Source: CADEDH01 sp039029735 (GTDB lineage Bacteria > Actinomycetota > Acidimicrobiia > Acidimicrobiales > SZUA-35). Taken from it: a DNA stretch of 64,000 nt. Both the position numbers and the translations under genes were made by a program. The DNA is taken from positions 124,001 through 188,000 of the forward strand of contig JBCCFL010000002.1 in NCBI GenBank assembly GCA_039029735.1. Reading direction: 5' to 3'. The notes below the pieces were generated by a model. The model was not told the DNA's origin. It saw only the letters and a list, made by a program, of their open reading frames with translations, and did not search any database. Shown one piece after another: positions 34,205 through 42,541 of this stretch (its first letter is position 1; every line of letters starts with the position of its first letter).

Positions 34205-35016
34205 CCGGCTGCAGCGTTCGGCGGATCGAATCTGGTGCCCGTGAGGGCGAGCCGGATCATGCGCCGGGGAGCGTTGTTCAGCACGTGGTACGGGAGGTAC
34301 CGCTTGGCCGGCCGAACGTAGGGCTGCCTGGCATCGACCGCCCGCACCACCTTCCGGGCCACCTTCTCCGGCGAGAGCTTCGGGAGATACCCGAGCGTCT
34401 TGAACCGGCGCATGGCGGGAGCCACGTAGCTCGCGTCCTCGGATTGGAGGCGACCCCACATGTCGGTGTCGACTGGGCCGGGGGCCACCACGGTGAGGCC
34501 GACGCCGGTGCCGTCGAGTTCGATGCGCAGCGTTTCGGTGAAGTTCGTCAGCCCCGCCTTCGTGCCGCAGTAGGCCGCCAACCCCGGCCACGACAGCGTG
34601 CCCGCCACCGAACTCATGTTGACGATCTGGCCCGACCCGCGGGGCAGCATGTGGTCGAGCACCGCCCGGGTGAGCAGCAGAGGGGCCTCGAAGTTGAGCC
34701 GGGCCACGTTGCGAATCGTGGCGGGATCCACCTCGGCGAAGGCGTCGATCGTCTCGATGCCCGCGTTGTTCACCCAGATGTCGATGTGGTCGAGTTCGGC
34801 CAGACAGCGCGCCACCAGGGAGTCGACGCTGTCGGCGTCGAGGAGGTCGGCCACCAGGTATCGGCCCCCGGTGCGTTCGGCCACCGCGGCGAGCTTGTCT
34901 TCGGAGCGGGCCACCAGCAGCACCGACGCTCCGGCCGCGGCGAACTCGTCGGCCATCGCCGCGCCGATGCCCTGCGAGCCCCCGGTGATCACCACCGTCT
35001 TGTTCGTGAGCGTCAT
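34201..35016 (-). CDS. SDR family oxidoreductase
   Basis: A 271-residue short-chain dehydrogenase with GGSQGIG cofactor loop, NNAG, catalytic serine in MSSVAGT and YCGTK active-site pair. The basic residue after strand 2 (VARSEDK) favours NADP. The C-terminal 60 residues (PYVRPAKRYLPYHVLNNAPRR) resemble those of membrane-associated SDRs acting on lipids or retinoids. The ATG overlaps the stop of the PPDK-like gene (ATGA), so the two are translated together. Substrate unknown. Confidence 0.9.
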   Translation of the reverse strand: MTLTNKTVVITGGSQGIGAAMADEFAAAGASVLLVARSEDKLAAVAERTGGRYLVADLLDADSVDSLVARCLAELDHIDIWVNNAGIETIDAFAEVDPATIRNVARLNFEAPLLLTRAVLDHMLPRGSGQIVNMSSVAGTLSWPGLAAYCGTKAGLTNFTETLRIELDGTGVGLTVVAPGPVDTDMWGRLQSEDASYVAPAMRRFKTLGYLPKLSPEKVARKVVRAVDARQPYVRPAKRYLPYHVLNNAPRRMIRLALTGTRFDPPNAAAG

Positions 35017-37286
35017 CGGCGGTTGGCCTCCTTGTTGGCCTCGTTCTGTTCCTCGGTGAGGCGGTCGCGGCCTGCGAGGTGGATCAGTTCCTCGTGGTAC
35101 TCGAACCACACCGTGTGGTAGCTGTCCTTCAGCGGCGAGGCGAGCATGGTCACGTCGCCACTCACAACGGCGCCCAAGGCGTGCTCGAAGCGCTGGCGGT
35201 AGGGGCCGAGCCGGTCGGTGATCTGGGCCGACGCCTCGACCAGCGGGGACAGATCCCGGTGGAGGGCCTGCAGGCCCGCCGTCATCACCGCAATGGCTGC
35301 ATCGTCCTGGGCGGACGCCTGCCAGTCGGTGACGAGGTGTTTGAACGTGGAGTTGAGCGGGAGGAACTGTTGGTACACGGCATCGACCGCCGCGGTGTCG
35401 GTGCTCGCCAGCTCGGCGGCCAGCTGCTCGGTGAGCCACTGGCGACCGTCGGGCGTGATCGCCCACCCTCGGCCCTTGTCGGCCACCCGCTCGCCGAGAT
35501 CGGCGAGCGCGCCCTCGATCACATCGGTCGACGTGCCGAGCACGGCCGCGGCGACGTCGAGGGCGCACAACCCCTTCAACTGCACGGCCCGGAGTACGGC
35601 GAGCGGTGTGATGGCGCCGCCACCGGCTCCGTTGGCCGTCTGCTCATCAGGGGCCACCAGGGCCTGGCCCGGCTCGATGCCGAGTTCGGCCGCCCATCGG
35701 CGGATCACATCCACCTCGGGTACCGAGCCCGAACCGCCCGCCCGGACGTTGCCCCGATAGAGCGAGCCCGTCGACCCGTCAACGGTCACGATCTCACCTT
35801 CGGCCAGCGTGAGATCACCGATCGTCACGTGGTCGTCGAACACCTGCATGGCGGAGAGGCCGGTGGCGGCTGGGATGCCCCAGCTCCTGGCGACCACAGC
35901 TGCGTGGCTCACGGCGCCGCCGAGGCTGGTGACCAGCGCGGACGAGACCACCATGCCCTGCACGTCGGCCGGGGAGGTCTCGGTGCGGATCAGCACCACG
36001 GAGTCGCCGGCCGCCACTCGCTCAGCGGCCCGATCGGGGTCGCAGCACACCACGCCGACGCCGACGCCGGGAGAGGCAGCGATGCCGCTGGCGAGCGCCA
36101 CCTCTGATGTTTCGACCGTTGCGACCGAGGCCGCTGCTTCGAGGGTGGCCGGCTCGATCCGGGCCACCGCTTCAGCTCGGGTCAAGGGGAAGGCGGGATC
36201 CTCGGCCATCGCGATCGCCAGTCGAACGGCGGCTTGAGGGCTCCGCCGGCCCACTCTGGTCTGGAGGATGTGCAGCGTGCCCGCCGACAACGTGAACTCG
36301 ATGTCGCACATGTCGCGGTAGTGGTGTTCCAGCCGGCCGGCGATGGCGAGCAGTTCGGCGTGTACCTCGGGCTCGTGGCGGGCCAGGGCATCGAGCCCCT
36401 CCACCTCATGGGTACCGGCCACCACGTCCTCACCCTGGGCCCGCACGAGGTAGTCGCCGTGGGGCTCGCTCTCGCCGGTGGCGGGATCGCGGGTGAACAG
36501 CACCCCGGTGCCGGATCGGTCGTCCAGATTGCCGAACACCATTGCCTGGACCGTGACGGCGGTGCCGAGCGTGTCGTCGATGCCCTCCGCTGCCCGGAAC
36601 GCCCGGGCCCGGGGCGAGTGCCACGAACCGAACACGGCCTCCACGGCGCCGAGCACCTGGGCCTCTGGATTGTCCGGGATTCCCCCAGCCGGAGCCGCCC
36701 GCTCCTGGAGACGGGCCACCGCGGCCCGGGCCGTTGCTGCGTCGGGCCGGCCGGTGCCGTCGACGGCTCCTGCGGCCGCCACTTCGTCGACCACGGCCTC
36801 CACCTCGGCTCGCTCGATCCCGAGCACGATCTCGGCGTACATCCGGCAGAACCGGAGCCAGGTGCGGGCGGCAAAGCCGGCATCGCCACTCTCGGCGGCC
36901 AGGGCATCGACGACCGCGGCGTTGATGCCAACGTTGAGCACCGTGTCCATCATCCCCGGCATCGACACGGGCGCTCCGCTGCGGACCGATACCAGGAGCG
37001 GTCGGTCGGCCGACCCGAACGCTCGGCCGGCCCGGGGGGCGAAGCCTGCGAGGGCGCTGCGGATCTGCTGGTCGAGGCCCTCGGGCCGGGCGCCGGCCAA
37101 CACCGAGCGACAGGCGTCGGTGGTGATCACGAATGCTGGCGGCACCGGGAGATCGAGGCGCACCATCTCGGCCAGATTGGCCCCCTTGCCCCCGAGCGTC
37201 TGGACGGTGGCCTCCCACTCCAGGTCGAGCTGTTCGTCGATCCACACCACGTTCGACTGCTCGGTTCGATCTTGGGGTTCAGCCAC
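35013..37286 (-). CDS. PPDK-like protein lacking the PEP/pyruvate barrel, with novel C-terminal extension
   Basis: A 757-residue protein. Residues 1-400 are the ATP-grasp half of pyruvate phosphate dikinase (TLGGKGANLAEMVRLDLPVP, then VSMPGMMDTVLNVG and FTRDPATG). Residues about 415-510 are the swivelling domain with phosphohistidine H461 in GGAVSHAAVVARSWG. The TIM-barrel PEP/pyruvate domain that should follow is missing. Instead 520-600 looks like a winged helix (VLRAVQLKGLCALDVAAAVL, GRGWAITPDGRQWL) and 600-757 is all-helical. Start GTG 37286 is fixed by AAGAAGGA 8 nt upstream; the ATG at 37355 lies in non-family sequence. PPDK-type catalysis is unlikely without a partner domain. Confidence 0.85.
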   Translation of the reverse strand: MAEPQDRTEQSNVVWIDEQLDLEWEATVQTLGGKGANLAEMVRLDLPVPPAFVITTDACRSVLAGARPEGLDQQIRSALAGFAPRAGRAFGSADRPLLVSVRSGAPVSMPGMMDTVLNVGINAAVVDALAAESGDAGFAARTWLRFCRMYAEIVLGIERAEVEAVVDEVAAAGAVDGTGRPDAATARAAVARLQERAAPAGGIPDNPEAQVLGAVEAVFGSWHSPRARAFRAAEGIDDTLGTAVTVQAMVFGNLDDRSGTGVLFTRDPATGESEPHGDYLVRAQGEDVVAGTHEVEGLDALARHEPEVHAELLAIAGRLEHHYRDMCDIEFTLSAGTLHILQTRVGRRSPQAAVRLAIAMAEDPAFPLTRAEAVARIEPATLEAAASVATVETSEVALASGIAASPGVGVGVVCCDPDRAAERVAAGDSVVLIRTETSPADVQGMVVSSALVTSLGGAVSHAAVVARSWGIPAATGLSAMQVFDDHVTIGDLTLAEGEIVTVDGSTGSLYRGNVRAGGSGSVPEVDVIRRWAAELGIEPGQALVAPDEQTANGAGGGAITPLAVLRAVQLKGLCALDVAAAVLGTSTDVIEGALADLGERVADKGRGWAITPDGRQWLTEQLAAELASTDTAAVDAVYQQFLPLNSTFKHLVTDWQASAQDDAAIAVMTAGLQALHRDLSPLVEASAQITDRLGPYRQRFEHALGAVVSGDVTMLASPLKDSYHTVWFEYHEELIHLAGRDRLTEEQNEANKEANRR

Positions 37287-37386
37287 GTGCCGGATCCTTC
37301 TTGGGTGCTCTTGCGGTCGGATCGACGGTAGTGCAGGTCGGTGGGGGAGTCCCAAGGCGTTCGGCTCCGTGCGGTCGCCGCATCGT

Positions 37387-37392
37387 TAGACT
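37387..37392 (+). promoter_or_regulatory. -10 box TAGACT for the 3-hydroxyacyl-CoA dehydrogenase gene
   Basis: TAGACT lies about 28 nt before the ATG at 37421, with GAGGTG as ribosome site between. This is one of the few genes here with a conventional short leader. Confidence 0.5.
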
Positions 37393-37420
37393 GCGCCACG
37401 ATTCGAAACGAGGTGTGTCG

Positions 37421-38722
37421 ATGAGTCGAGAGATCAACTCGGTGGCCGTGCTGGGTTGCGGCACGATGGGTTCGGGAATTGCGGCCGCGTCAGCGGCGGC
37501 GGGATGTCGAGTGTTGATGCTCGACGTGTCGGTCGAGGCGGTGGAGCGGGCGCTCGCCGCCGTCGACGAGGAGCACCGCCATCTGGTGGAGACCGGCACG
37601 TTCGAGGCCAACCTGGCCAGGATCGCCGATTACGACTGGATCTGTGAGGCGATCGTCGAGGATCTCGAGATCAAGCGGGAGCTGTTCACCGAGGTGGAGC
37701 CGCTCCGTCGCGACGGCTCGGTGATCAGCTCCAACACGTCGGGGATTCCGTTGCGCGACATCACCGAAGGCTTCGACGACCGGCTCCTCGGCGACGTTGC
37801 CATCACCCACTTCTTCAATCCCGTTCGGGTGATGAAGCTGTTCGAGCTGGTGCCCGGTGAGAAGACCTCGGCCGAGGTGATCGACGCCTTCGCCACCTTC
37901 GGCGCATCGAAGCTCGGCAAGGGCGTGGTAAACGCCAAGGACACCGTGAACTTCATCGGCAACCGGATCGGCTGCTTCTTCATGCTCTCCGGCCTGCATC
38001 TGGCCAAGCCGTACCTGGCCGACGGCATGACCCAGGAGACGGTGGACGCCGTTCTCGGCAAGCCGGTCGGTCTGCCGCCGACGGGGCTCTACGGACTGAT
38101 CGATCTCATCGGGCTCGACGTCATGGATCTGGTTGGCAAGAACCTGGCCGTCAACCTGCCCGAGGGTGACGCCGGTTTGGCCTACACCGCGTTCCCGTCG
38201 GCCGAGCAGGCGATGCTCGAACGGGGCCAGCTCGGCCGCAAGGCCCGGGCGCTCGGCGGCTTCGGCAAGGTGGAGAAGCTCGACGACGGAGCCAAGCGCC
38301 GCCTCACCTTCGACCTGGTGGCCGAAGAGTGGCGCGACGCCGTCGAGCCTGACCTGTCCGGTGTACCCGGCGACCTCGGCGAGGTCTTGTTCGACGACAC
38401 CCAGCACGGGCGGCTGGCGTGGGAGATCTTCGGCGGCACGCTGCGCTACGCCGCAGGCCTCGTGCCCGAGATCGCCGATGACATCGTGAACATCGACCGG
38501 GCGATCCGTTGGGGCTTCAACTGGACCCAGGGCCCCTTCGAGTTGCTCGACACGCTCGGCCCGGATCGGGTGATCGCCAAGATCGAGGCGGAGGGCGCCA
38601 CGGTGCCTGCGATGCTCGCCGTGCTACGCGACAGCGGCGCCGCCACGTTCTATCGCAGCGGCGCCGATGGGGAGGAGTACCTCGGCCGCGACGGAACCTT
38701 CCAGCCCGTTCCGGCCGAGTAA
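37421..38722 (+). CDS. 3-hydroxyacyl-CoA dehydrogenase
   Basis: A 433-residue NAD-dependent enzyme of beta-oxidation. The Rossmann domain starts with VLGCGTMGSGIA. The catalytic region has SNTSGIPL and HFFNPVRVMKLFELVPG (catalytic His). Two HCDH-type C-terminal domains follow: NRIGCFFMLSGLHLAKPYL and then AIRWGFNWTQGPFELLD. It corresponds to the dehydrogenase half of FadB-type proteins without the hydratase. The ATG at 37421 has a good ribosome site, and the frame upstream is non-coding. The acyl-CoA dehydrogenase and the crotonase lie elsewhere in the window, so no fad operon is formed. Confidence 0.94.
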   Translation: MSREINSVAVLGCGTMGSGIAAASAAAGCRVLMLDVSVEAVERALAAVDEEHRHLVETGTFEANLARIADYDWICEAIVEDLEIKRELFTEVEPLRRDGSVISSNTSGIPLRDITEGFDDRLLGDVAITHFFNPVRVMKLFELVPGEKTSAEVIDAFATFGASKLGKGVVNAKDTVNFIGNRIGCFFMLSGLHLAKPYLADGMTQETVDAVLGKPVGLPPTGLYGLIDLIGLDVMDLVGKNLAVNLPEGDAGLAYTAFPSAEQAMLERGQLGRKARALGGFGKVEKLDDGAKRRLTFDLVAEEWRDAVEPDLSGVPGDLGEVLFDDTQHGRLAWEIFGGTLRYAAGLVPEIADDIVNIDRAIRWGFNWTQGPFELLDTLGPDRVIAKIEAEGATVPAMLAVLRDSGAATFYRSGADGEEYLGRDGTFQPVPAE

Positions 38723-38729
38723 CGAGAGG

Positions 38730-38772
38730 GTTCCCGGAGCCGAGGGTGAGGGGGTTCTCGGCCTCCGGGAAC
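38730..38772 (+). terminator. Long hairpin after 3-hydroxyacyl-CoA dehydrogenase
   Basis: GTTCCCGGAGCCGAG (38730-38744) and CTCGGCCTCCGGGAAC (38757-38772) pair over 15 bp with one bulged C and a 12-nt loop, 8 nt past the stop. Confidence 0.7.
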
Positions 38773-38881
38773 GGTGGACCAGGTCAGCGAGGCGGAGGGA
38801 GTGCCCCGCTGCCATTGCGGTCCGACTGTACGACGTAAGGTGAGCCGGGAAAGTCGCGGAATTTCCTGGGCAGTTCCGGTC

Positions 38882-38921
38882 AACTCGGTGAAGACCGCTG
38901 CCCGCAGCGGTCAGTCGAGTT
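38882..38921 (-). terminator. Nested hairpin at the end of the leftward island operon
   Basis: GACCGCTG-CCCG-CAGCGGTC (38893-38912) is a perfect 8-bp stem with a tetraloop. Outside it AACTCG and CGAGTT (38882-38887, 38916-38921) can pair as well. The peptidase stop codon (38911-38913, minus strand) overlaps the stem. Confidence 0.65.
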
Positions 38922-40014
38922 CGATGAGTTCCCGGATGCTGTGGTTGCAGCGGATGGCGTCGCCGTCTCGCCCGATCACCACGATGTCTTCGAGACGCAT
39001 GCCCCAGCGGCCCTCGTAGTACACGCCGGGTTCGATGCTGAAGGCATGACCGACCTCGATCGGAGCCGTGTTGGCCCCGGTGACGTAGGGCTGCTCGTGC
39101 ACCTCGGTGCCGATCCCGTGCCCCGTGCGGTGCACGAACGCCTCGCCGTGGCCAGCGTCGGACAGCACTGAACGGGCCGCGATGTCAACGTCGCACAGCC
39201 GGTTGCCTGTCGTGGCGGCTTCGACCGCGCGCTGCTGGGCCTCCATGAGGGCGTCGTACGCAGCGCGCACGTCGTCGGGGATCGGGCCGGTGTGCACGCA
39301 GCGGGTGGTGTCGCTGTTGTAACCCGCGTGGGTGCCGCCGAAGTCGAACAGCACCATCTCGTTGCGCTCCACCACCCGGTCTCCGGGATGGTGGTGCGGG
39401 CTGGCCGAGTTCGGGCCCGAAGCCACGATCACGAACTGCACCGACTCGTGGCCGACGGCGAGGAGCTGCTCGGAGATCGAGGTTGCGATCTCGGCCTCGG
39501 TCCGGCCGACGAGGGGGATGGTTCCGTCCTGTACCTGTGCCATCACCTTGTCGGCCAGGGCGCCGACGGCCTGCAGGGCCTCCATCTCGGCCGGTGCCTT
39601 CACCGCCCGGATGCCGACGATGCTCTCGGCCACGGTGCGGACCTCCAGCTCGGGGCGTTGGCGGGTGAGGCTGAGCACGTGGGTGGCCCACAGGTCGTCG
39701 GAGATCACCACCGACGAGCAGCCGCCGAGCACCTCGAGCGCCCGGGTGACCGGGTTCTCCAGTTCCGACCAGGTGATCGTGGTGAAGGCGTCGTTCGGCG
39801 TGACCCGAGCACGTTCCAGCTCCGGCACGAGCAGGGTTGGCCGCTCGTCGTCGGTCCGGCCCACCAGAGCCGTCAGCCGTTCAAGCGGCATGGCGTGGTA
39901 GCCGGTGAGGTACTCCAGGTCGGCACCGCCGCCCAGGAGCAGCGCGTCAGCCCCCGCGGCGCTGAGGCGGTCGGTCAGGCGACGCCAGCGGTCGGCGAAA
40001 TCGGGTCTGTTCAT
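38911..40014 (-). CDS. M24 family metallopeptidase (Xaa-Pro dipeptidase/creatinase-like)
   Basis: A 367-residue pita-bread-fold enzyme. The creatinase N-domain covers about 1-130. All five metal ligands of the C-terminal domain are seen: two aspartates in LFDFGGTHAGYNSDTTR, the histidine in HRTGHGIGTEVHE, and two glutamates in IEPGVYYE and MRLEDIVVI. Substrates of the family are X-Pro peptides or, for creatinase, creatine. Its ATG overlaps the permease stop (ATGA), making it the last gene of the hydantoinase-transport operon. It may trim the peptide-like product of the transported compound. Confidence 0.92.
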   Translation of the reverse strand: MNRPDFADRWRRLTDRLSAAGADALLLGGGADLEYLTGYHAMPLERLTALVGRTDDERPTLLVPELERARVTPNDAFTTITWSELENPVTRALEVLGGCSSVVISDDLWATHVLSLTRQRPELEVRTVAESIVGIRAVKAPAEMEALQAVGALADKVMAQVQDGTIPLVGRTEAEIATSISEQLLAVGHESVQFVIVASGPNSASPHHHPGDRVVERNEMVLFDFGGTHAGYNSDTTRCVHTGPIPDDVRAAYDALMEAQQRAVEAATTGNRLCDVDIAARSVLSDAGHGEAFVHRTGHGIGTEVHEQPYVTGANTAPIEVGHAFSIEPGVYYEGRWGMRLEDIVVIGRDGDAIRCNHSIRELIELD

Positions 40015-40973
40015 CGGCTTCTCCTCACGATCTGATCGAGTGACACGGCGGCCAGGATCAACAGGCCCTGGGCCAGGGTCTCGTACTGCGAGTCGATCCC
40101 CAACAGGATGAAGGCGTTCCCGATGCACAGGATGAACATCACGCCCACCACTGCGCGCCACACGGCACCTTCACCGCCGAAGATCGACGTGCCTCCAACG
40201 ATGGCAGCCGTGATCGCCCGAAGCTCAATCCCGATCCCGAGTTCGGTCGAGGCGCTGCCGATCTTGCTCGCCGTGACCACGCCGGCAAGACCGGCGCAGA
40301 ACCCCGAGATCACGTAGGCGATGGTCTGCACCCGGGTCACCCGAATGCCGACGAGGCGGGCCGCCTCCACGTTGCCGCCAACGGCGTAGAACGAACGCCC
40401 GAGCGTGGTGCGGGCCATCATGAGGCCCAACAGCACGGCCACGAGGAAGAACAGCCAGACCGCCCACTTGAGGCCGAGGAACTTCTCGACGCCGAGTGTG
40501 CGGAAGCTCTCGCTCGACACCTGCACGAGCGCGCCGGAGGTGACCATGAAGGCAACGCCGCGGAACACGAACGCAGTGGACAAGGTGCCGATGAACGAGT
40601 TCACCCCGGTGGTGGCCATGATCCCGGCGTTCACCAGGCCCAGCACGCACCCCGTGACGACGCCCAGAACCATGCCAAGCGTGGGGTTCGCCTGGGCCAC
40701 CTCGGCGGCGACGATCGACGACACCGCCAGCATGGATCCGGTGGACAGGTCGAAGATGCCGGTGATGATGCAAACGGTCACGCCACAGGCGATCAGGGCG
40801 AGGGGCACCGCCTGATCGAGGAGATTGGACCAGTTGCGGGCCGTGAGGAACCGCTCGTTTCCGATGCCGACACCGATGATCAGCACGAGAAAGGCCACGA
40901 GGATGCCGTAGCGAGCAAGGAGCGAGCGCAGGTCGAGCGACAACCCGCTCACAGAGTTCGAGATCGCCGTCAT
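40011..40973 (-). CDS. ABC transporter permease, RbsC/BPD_transp_2 type
   Basis: A 320-residue inner-membrane permease with eight to ten helices. Family marks: ACGVTVCIITGIFDLSTGSML, STAFVFRG, then GRSFYAVGGNVEAARLVGIRV and GGTSIFGGEG. This family (CUT2) imports ribose, xylose, autoinducer-2 and, in many actinobacteria, non-sugar solutes. It overlaps both neighbours by ATGA and would form a channel with the ATPase and lipoprotein encoded before it. Only one permease is present, so a homodimer is expected. The cargo is probably the substrate of the hydantoinase pair. Confidence 0.93.
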   Translation of the reverse strand: MTAISNSVSGLSLDLRSLLARYGILVAFLVLIIGVGIGNERFLTARNWSNLLDQAVPLALIACGVTVCIITGIFDLSTGSMLAVSSIVAAEVAQANPTLGMVLGVVTGCVLGLVNAGIMATTGVNSFIGTLSTAFVFRGVAFMVTSGALVQVSSESFRTLGVEKFLGLKWAVWLFFLVAVLLGLMMARTTLGRSFYAVGGNVEAARLVGIRVTRVQTIAYVISGFCAGLAGVVTASKIGSASTELGIGIELRAITAAIVGGTSIFGGEGAVWRAVVGVMFILCIGNAFILLGIDSQYETLAQGLLILAAVSLDQIVRRSR

Positions 40974-42541
40974 TGGGTTGGTGTCGTTTCTCCGTTGTCG
41001 GTTCCGAACGCTGCCGCCAGCAGCGAGGGTTTGTTGGTCTCGTCCGTCTCGAACTCGCGCACCACGGCGCCGTTGCGCACCACGTAGATGCGGTGGGCCA
41101 CGGCGAGGGCCTCCTCGAACTCGGAGGTGACCATGAGCACGCTCATGCCGTCGGCCGCCAGTTGGCGCAGTACGGCGTGGATCTGCTGGATCGACACCAC
41201 GTCGACGCCCCGCGTCGGCTCGTCGACCAGGAACAGCTGTGGTGGCGTGAGCAGCCACCGGGCCAGCAGCGACTTCTGCTGATTGCCACCGGACAGCGAC
41301 ACGATCGGGTTGTCGAGTGAGGCGGCCTGCACCTTCACCTGGTCGGCCACCTCGCTGGCGCGTCGCCGCAGGCGTCCGGGGCGCACCACCCCGCTGGTGC
41401 TGGTGGCGGCTGGTTGGGCCGTTGCGATGTTGACGGCCGTGCTCAGCACCGGGAAGATCCCGTCGTGCTTGCGTGACTCGGTCACCATGGCCACGCCGGC
41501 GGCCACCGCGTCGGCGGGTCGACGGAACGAGACGGGTGCGCCGTTCAGCTCGACCGAACCTCCGCTCGTCTTGTCGGCCCCGAAGATCCCACGCAGCACC
41601 TCGGTGCGACCCGAACCGACGAGCCCGACGAGGGCAACGATCTCACCGGGGTGGACGTCGAGCGACACGTCGTCGTAGCGGGGGCCGCTCAGGCCCTGGA
41701 CCCGGAGCCTCGGGGTTCCGGAGCGGTCGACGTCGTGCTGCACGGGGCCAACGTCGGTCTCGACGTCGCCCACCATGTGATGCACGATCTCGTGGGTGGT
41801 GAGCGAGTCGGTGGGGGAGGCGTTCAGCACCACGTTGCCGTCGCGCATCACCGTTACCACGTCGCACACGTCGAGCACCTCGTCGAGGAAGTGGGACACG
41901 AGCACCACGGCCGTGCCCCGCTCGGCGAGGAGGCGCACGATCTCGTAGAGCCTGGTGGAGTCGTCGATCGACATCGACGACGTTGGCTCGTCGAGCACGA
42001 TGAGGCGGGCGTCGTGGGCGAGCGCCCGCAGGATCTCCACCTTCTGCTGCTGCGACGGTGACAGCGCGGACACCACGGCGTCGGGGTCGAGGTCGAACCC
42101 GTATGACTCGATCAGTTCGAGGGCCTGGCGTCGTAGCTCGCGGCCGTTGATGAGGCCACCCCGGTTCGGTTGACGCCCGAGCAGGATGTTGTCGGCCACG
42201 CTCAGGGCGGGCACCAACGACAGCTCCTGGGCCACGAGTGTCACCTTGCGGTCGCGGGCCTGACGGGGGGAGGTGAACACCACCTCGTCGCCGTCGATGG
42301 CCACGTGGCCACCGTCGGCCCGGTACACGCCGCACACCATCTTCACCAGTGACGACTTCCCGGCGCCGTTCTGGCCGACCAAGCCATGGATCTCGCCGGC
42401 CCGGAACGTGACGTTCACCCCGTCGACCACGGTCACGCCGGAAAAGACCTTCGTGAGGCCGACGGCGGAGAGAACGGCCGGCGACGCCGCAGCGCCGCCG
42501 GCCGGATCTCCCGAGGAGGATGTCTCGACTAGTTCGTCCAC
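40970..42541 (-). CDS. ABC transporter ATP-binding protein with two ATPase domains (RbsA/MglA type)
   Basis: A 523-residue protein with two tandem nucleotide-binding domains. The first has Walker A GLVGQNGAGKSS, a signature-like LSPSQQQKVEI and Walker B LIVLDEPTSSM. The second has the degenerate Walker A GLVGSGRTEVLRG, the signature LSGGNQQKSLLARW and Walker B LFLVDEPTRGVD. That asymmetry is normal for CUT2 ATPases. The start is GTG, overlapping the end of the binding-protein gene by 13 bp. Together with the permease and the lipoprotein it forms a full importer. Confidence 0.95.
   Translation of the reverse strand: MDELVETSSSGDPAGGAAASPAVLSAVGLTKVFSGVTVVDGVNVTFRAGEIHGLVGQNGAGKSSLVKMVCGVYRADGGHVAIDGDEVVFTSPRQARDRKVTLVAQELSLVPALSVADNILLGRQPNRGGLINGRELRRQALELIESYGFDLDPDAVVSALSPSQQQKVEILRALAHDARLIVLDEPTSSMSIDDSTRLYEIVRLLAERGTAVVLVSHFLDEVLDVCDVVTVMRDGNVVLNASPTDSLTTHEIVHHMVGDVETDVGPVQHDVDRSGTPRLRVQGLSGPRYDDVSLDVHPGEIVALVGLVGSGRTEVLRGIFGADKTSGGSVELNGAPVSFRRPADAVAAGVAMVTESRKHDGIFPVLSTAVNIATAQPAATSTSGVVRPGRLRRRASEVADQVKVQAASLDNPIVSLSGGNQQKSLLARWLLTPPQLFLVDEPTRGVDVVSIQQIHAVLRQLAADGMSVLMVTSEFEEALAVAHRIYVVRNGAVVREFETDETNKPSLLAAAFGTDNGETTPTQ

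Noticed and set aside
37133..37420. Upstream extension of the 3-hydroxyacyl-CoA dehydrogenase frame
   Set aside because: It is antisense to the PPDK-like gene start. The promoter TAGACT and a ribosome site lie just before ATG 37421.
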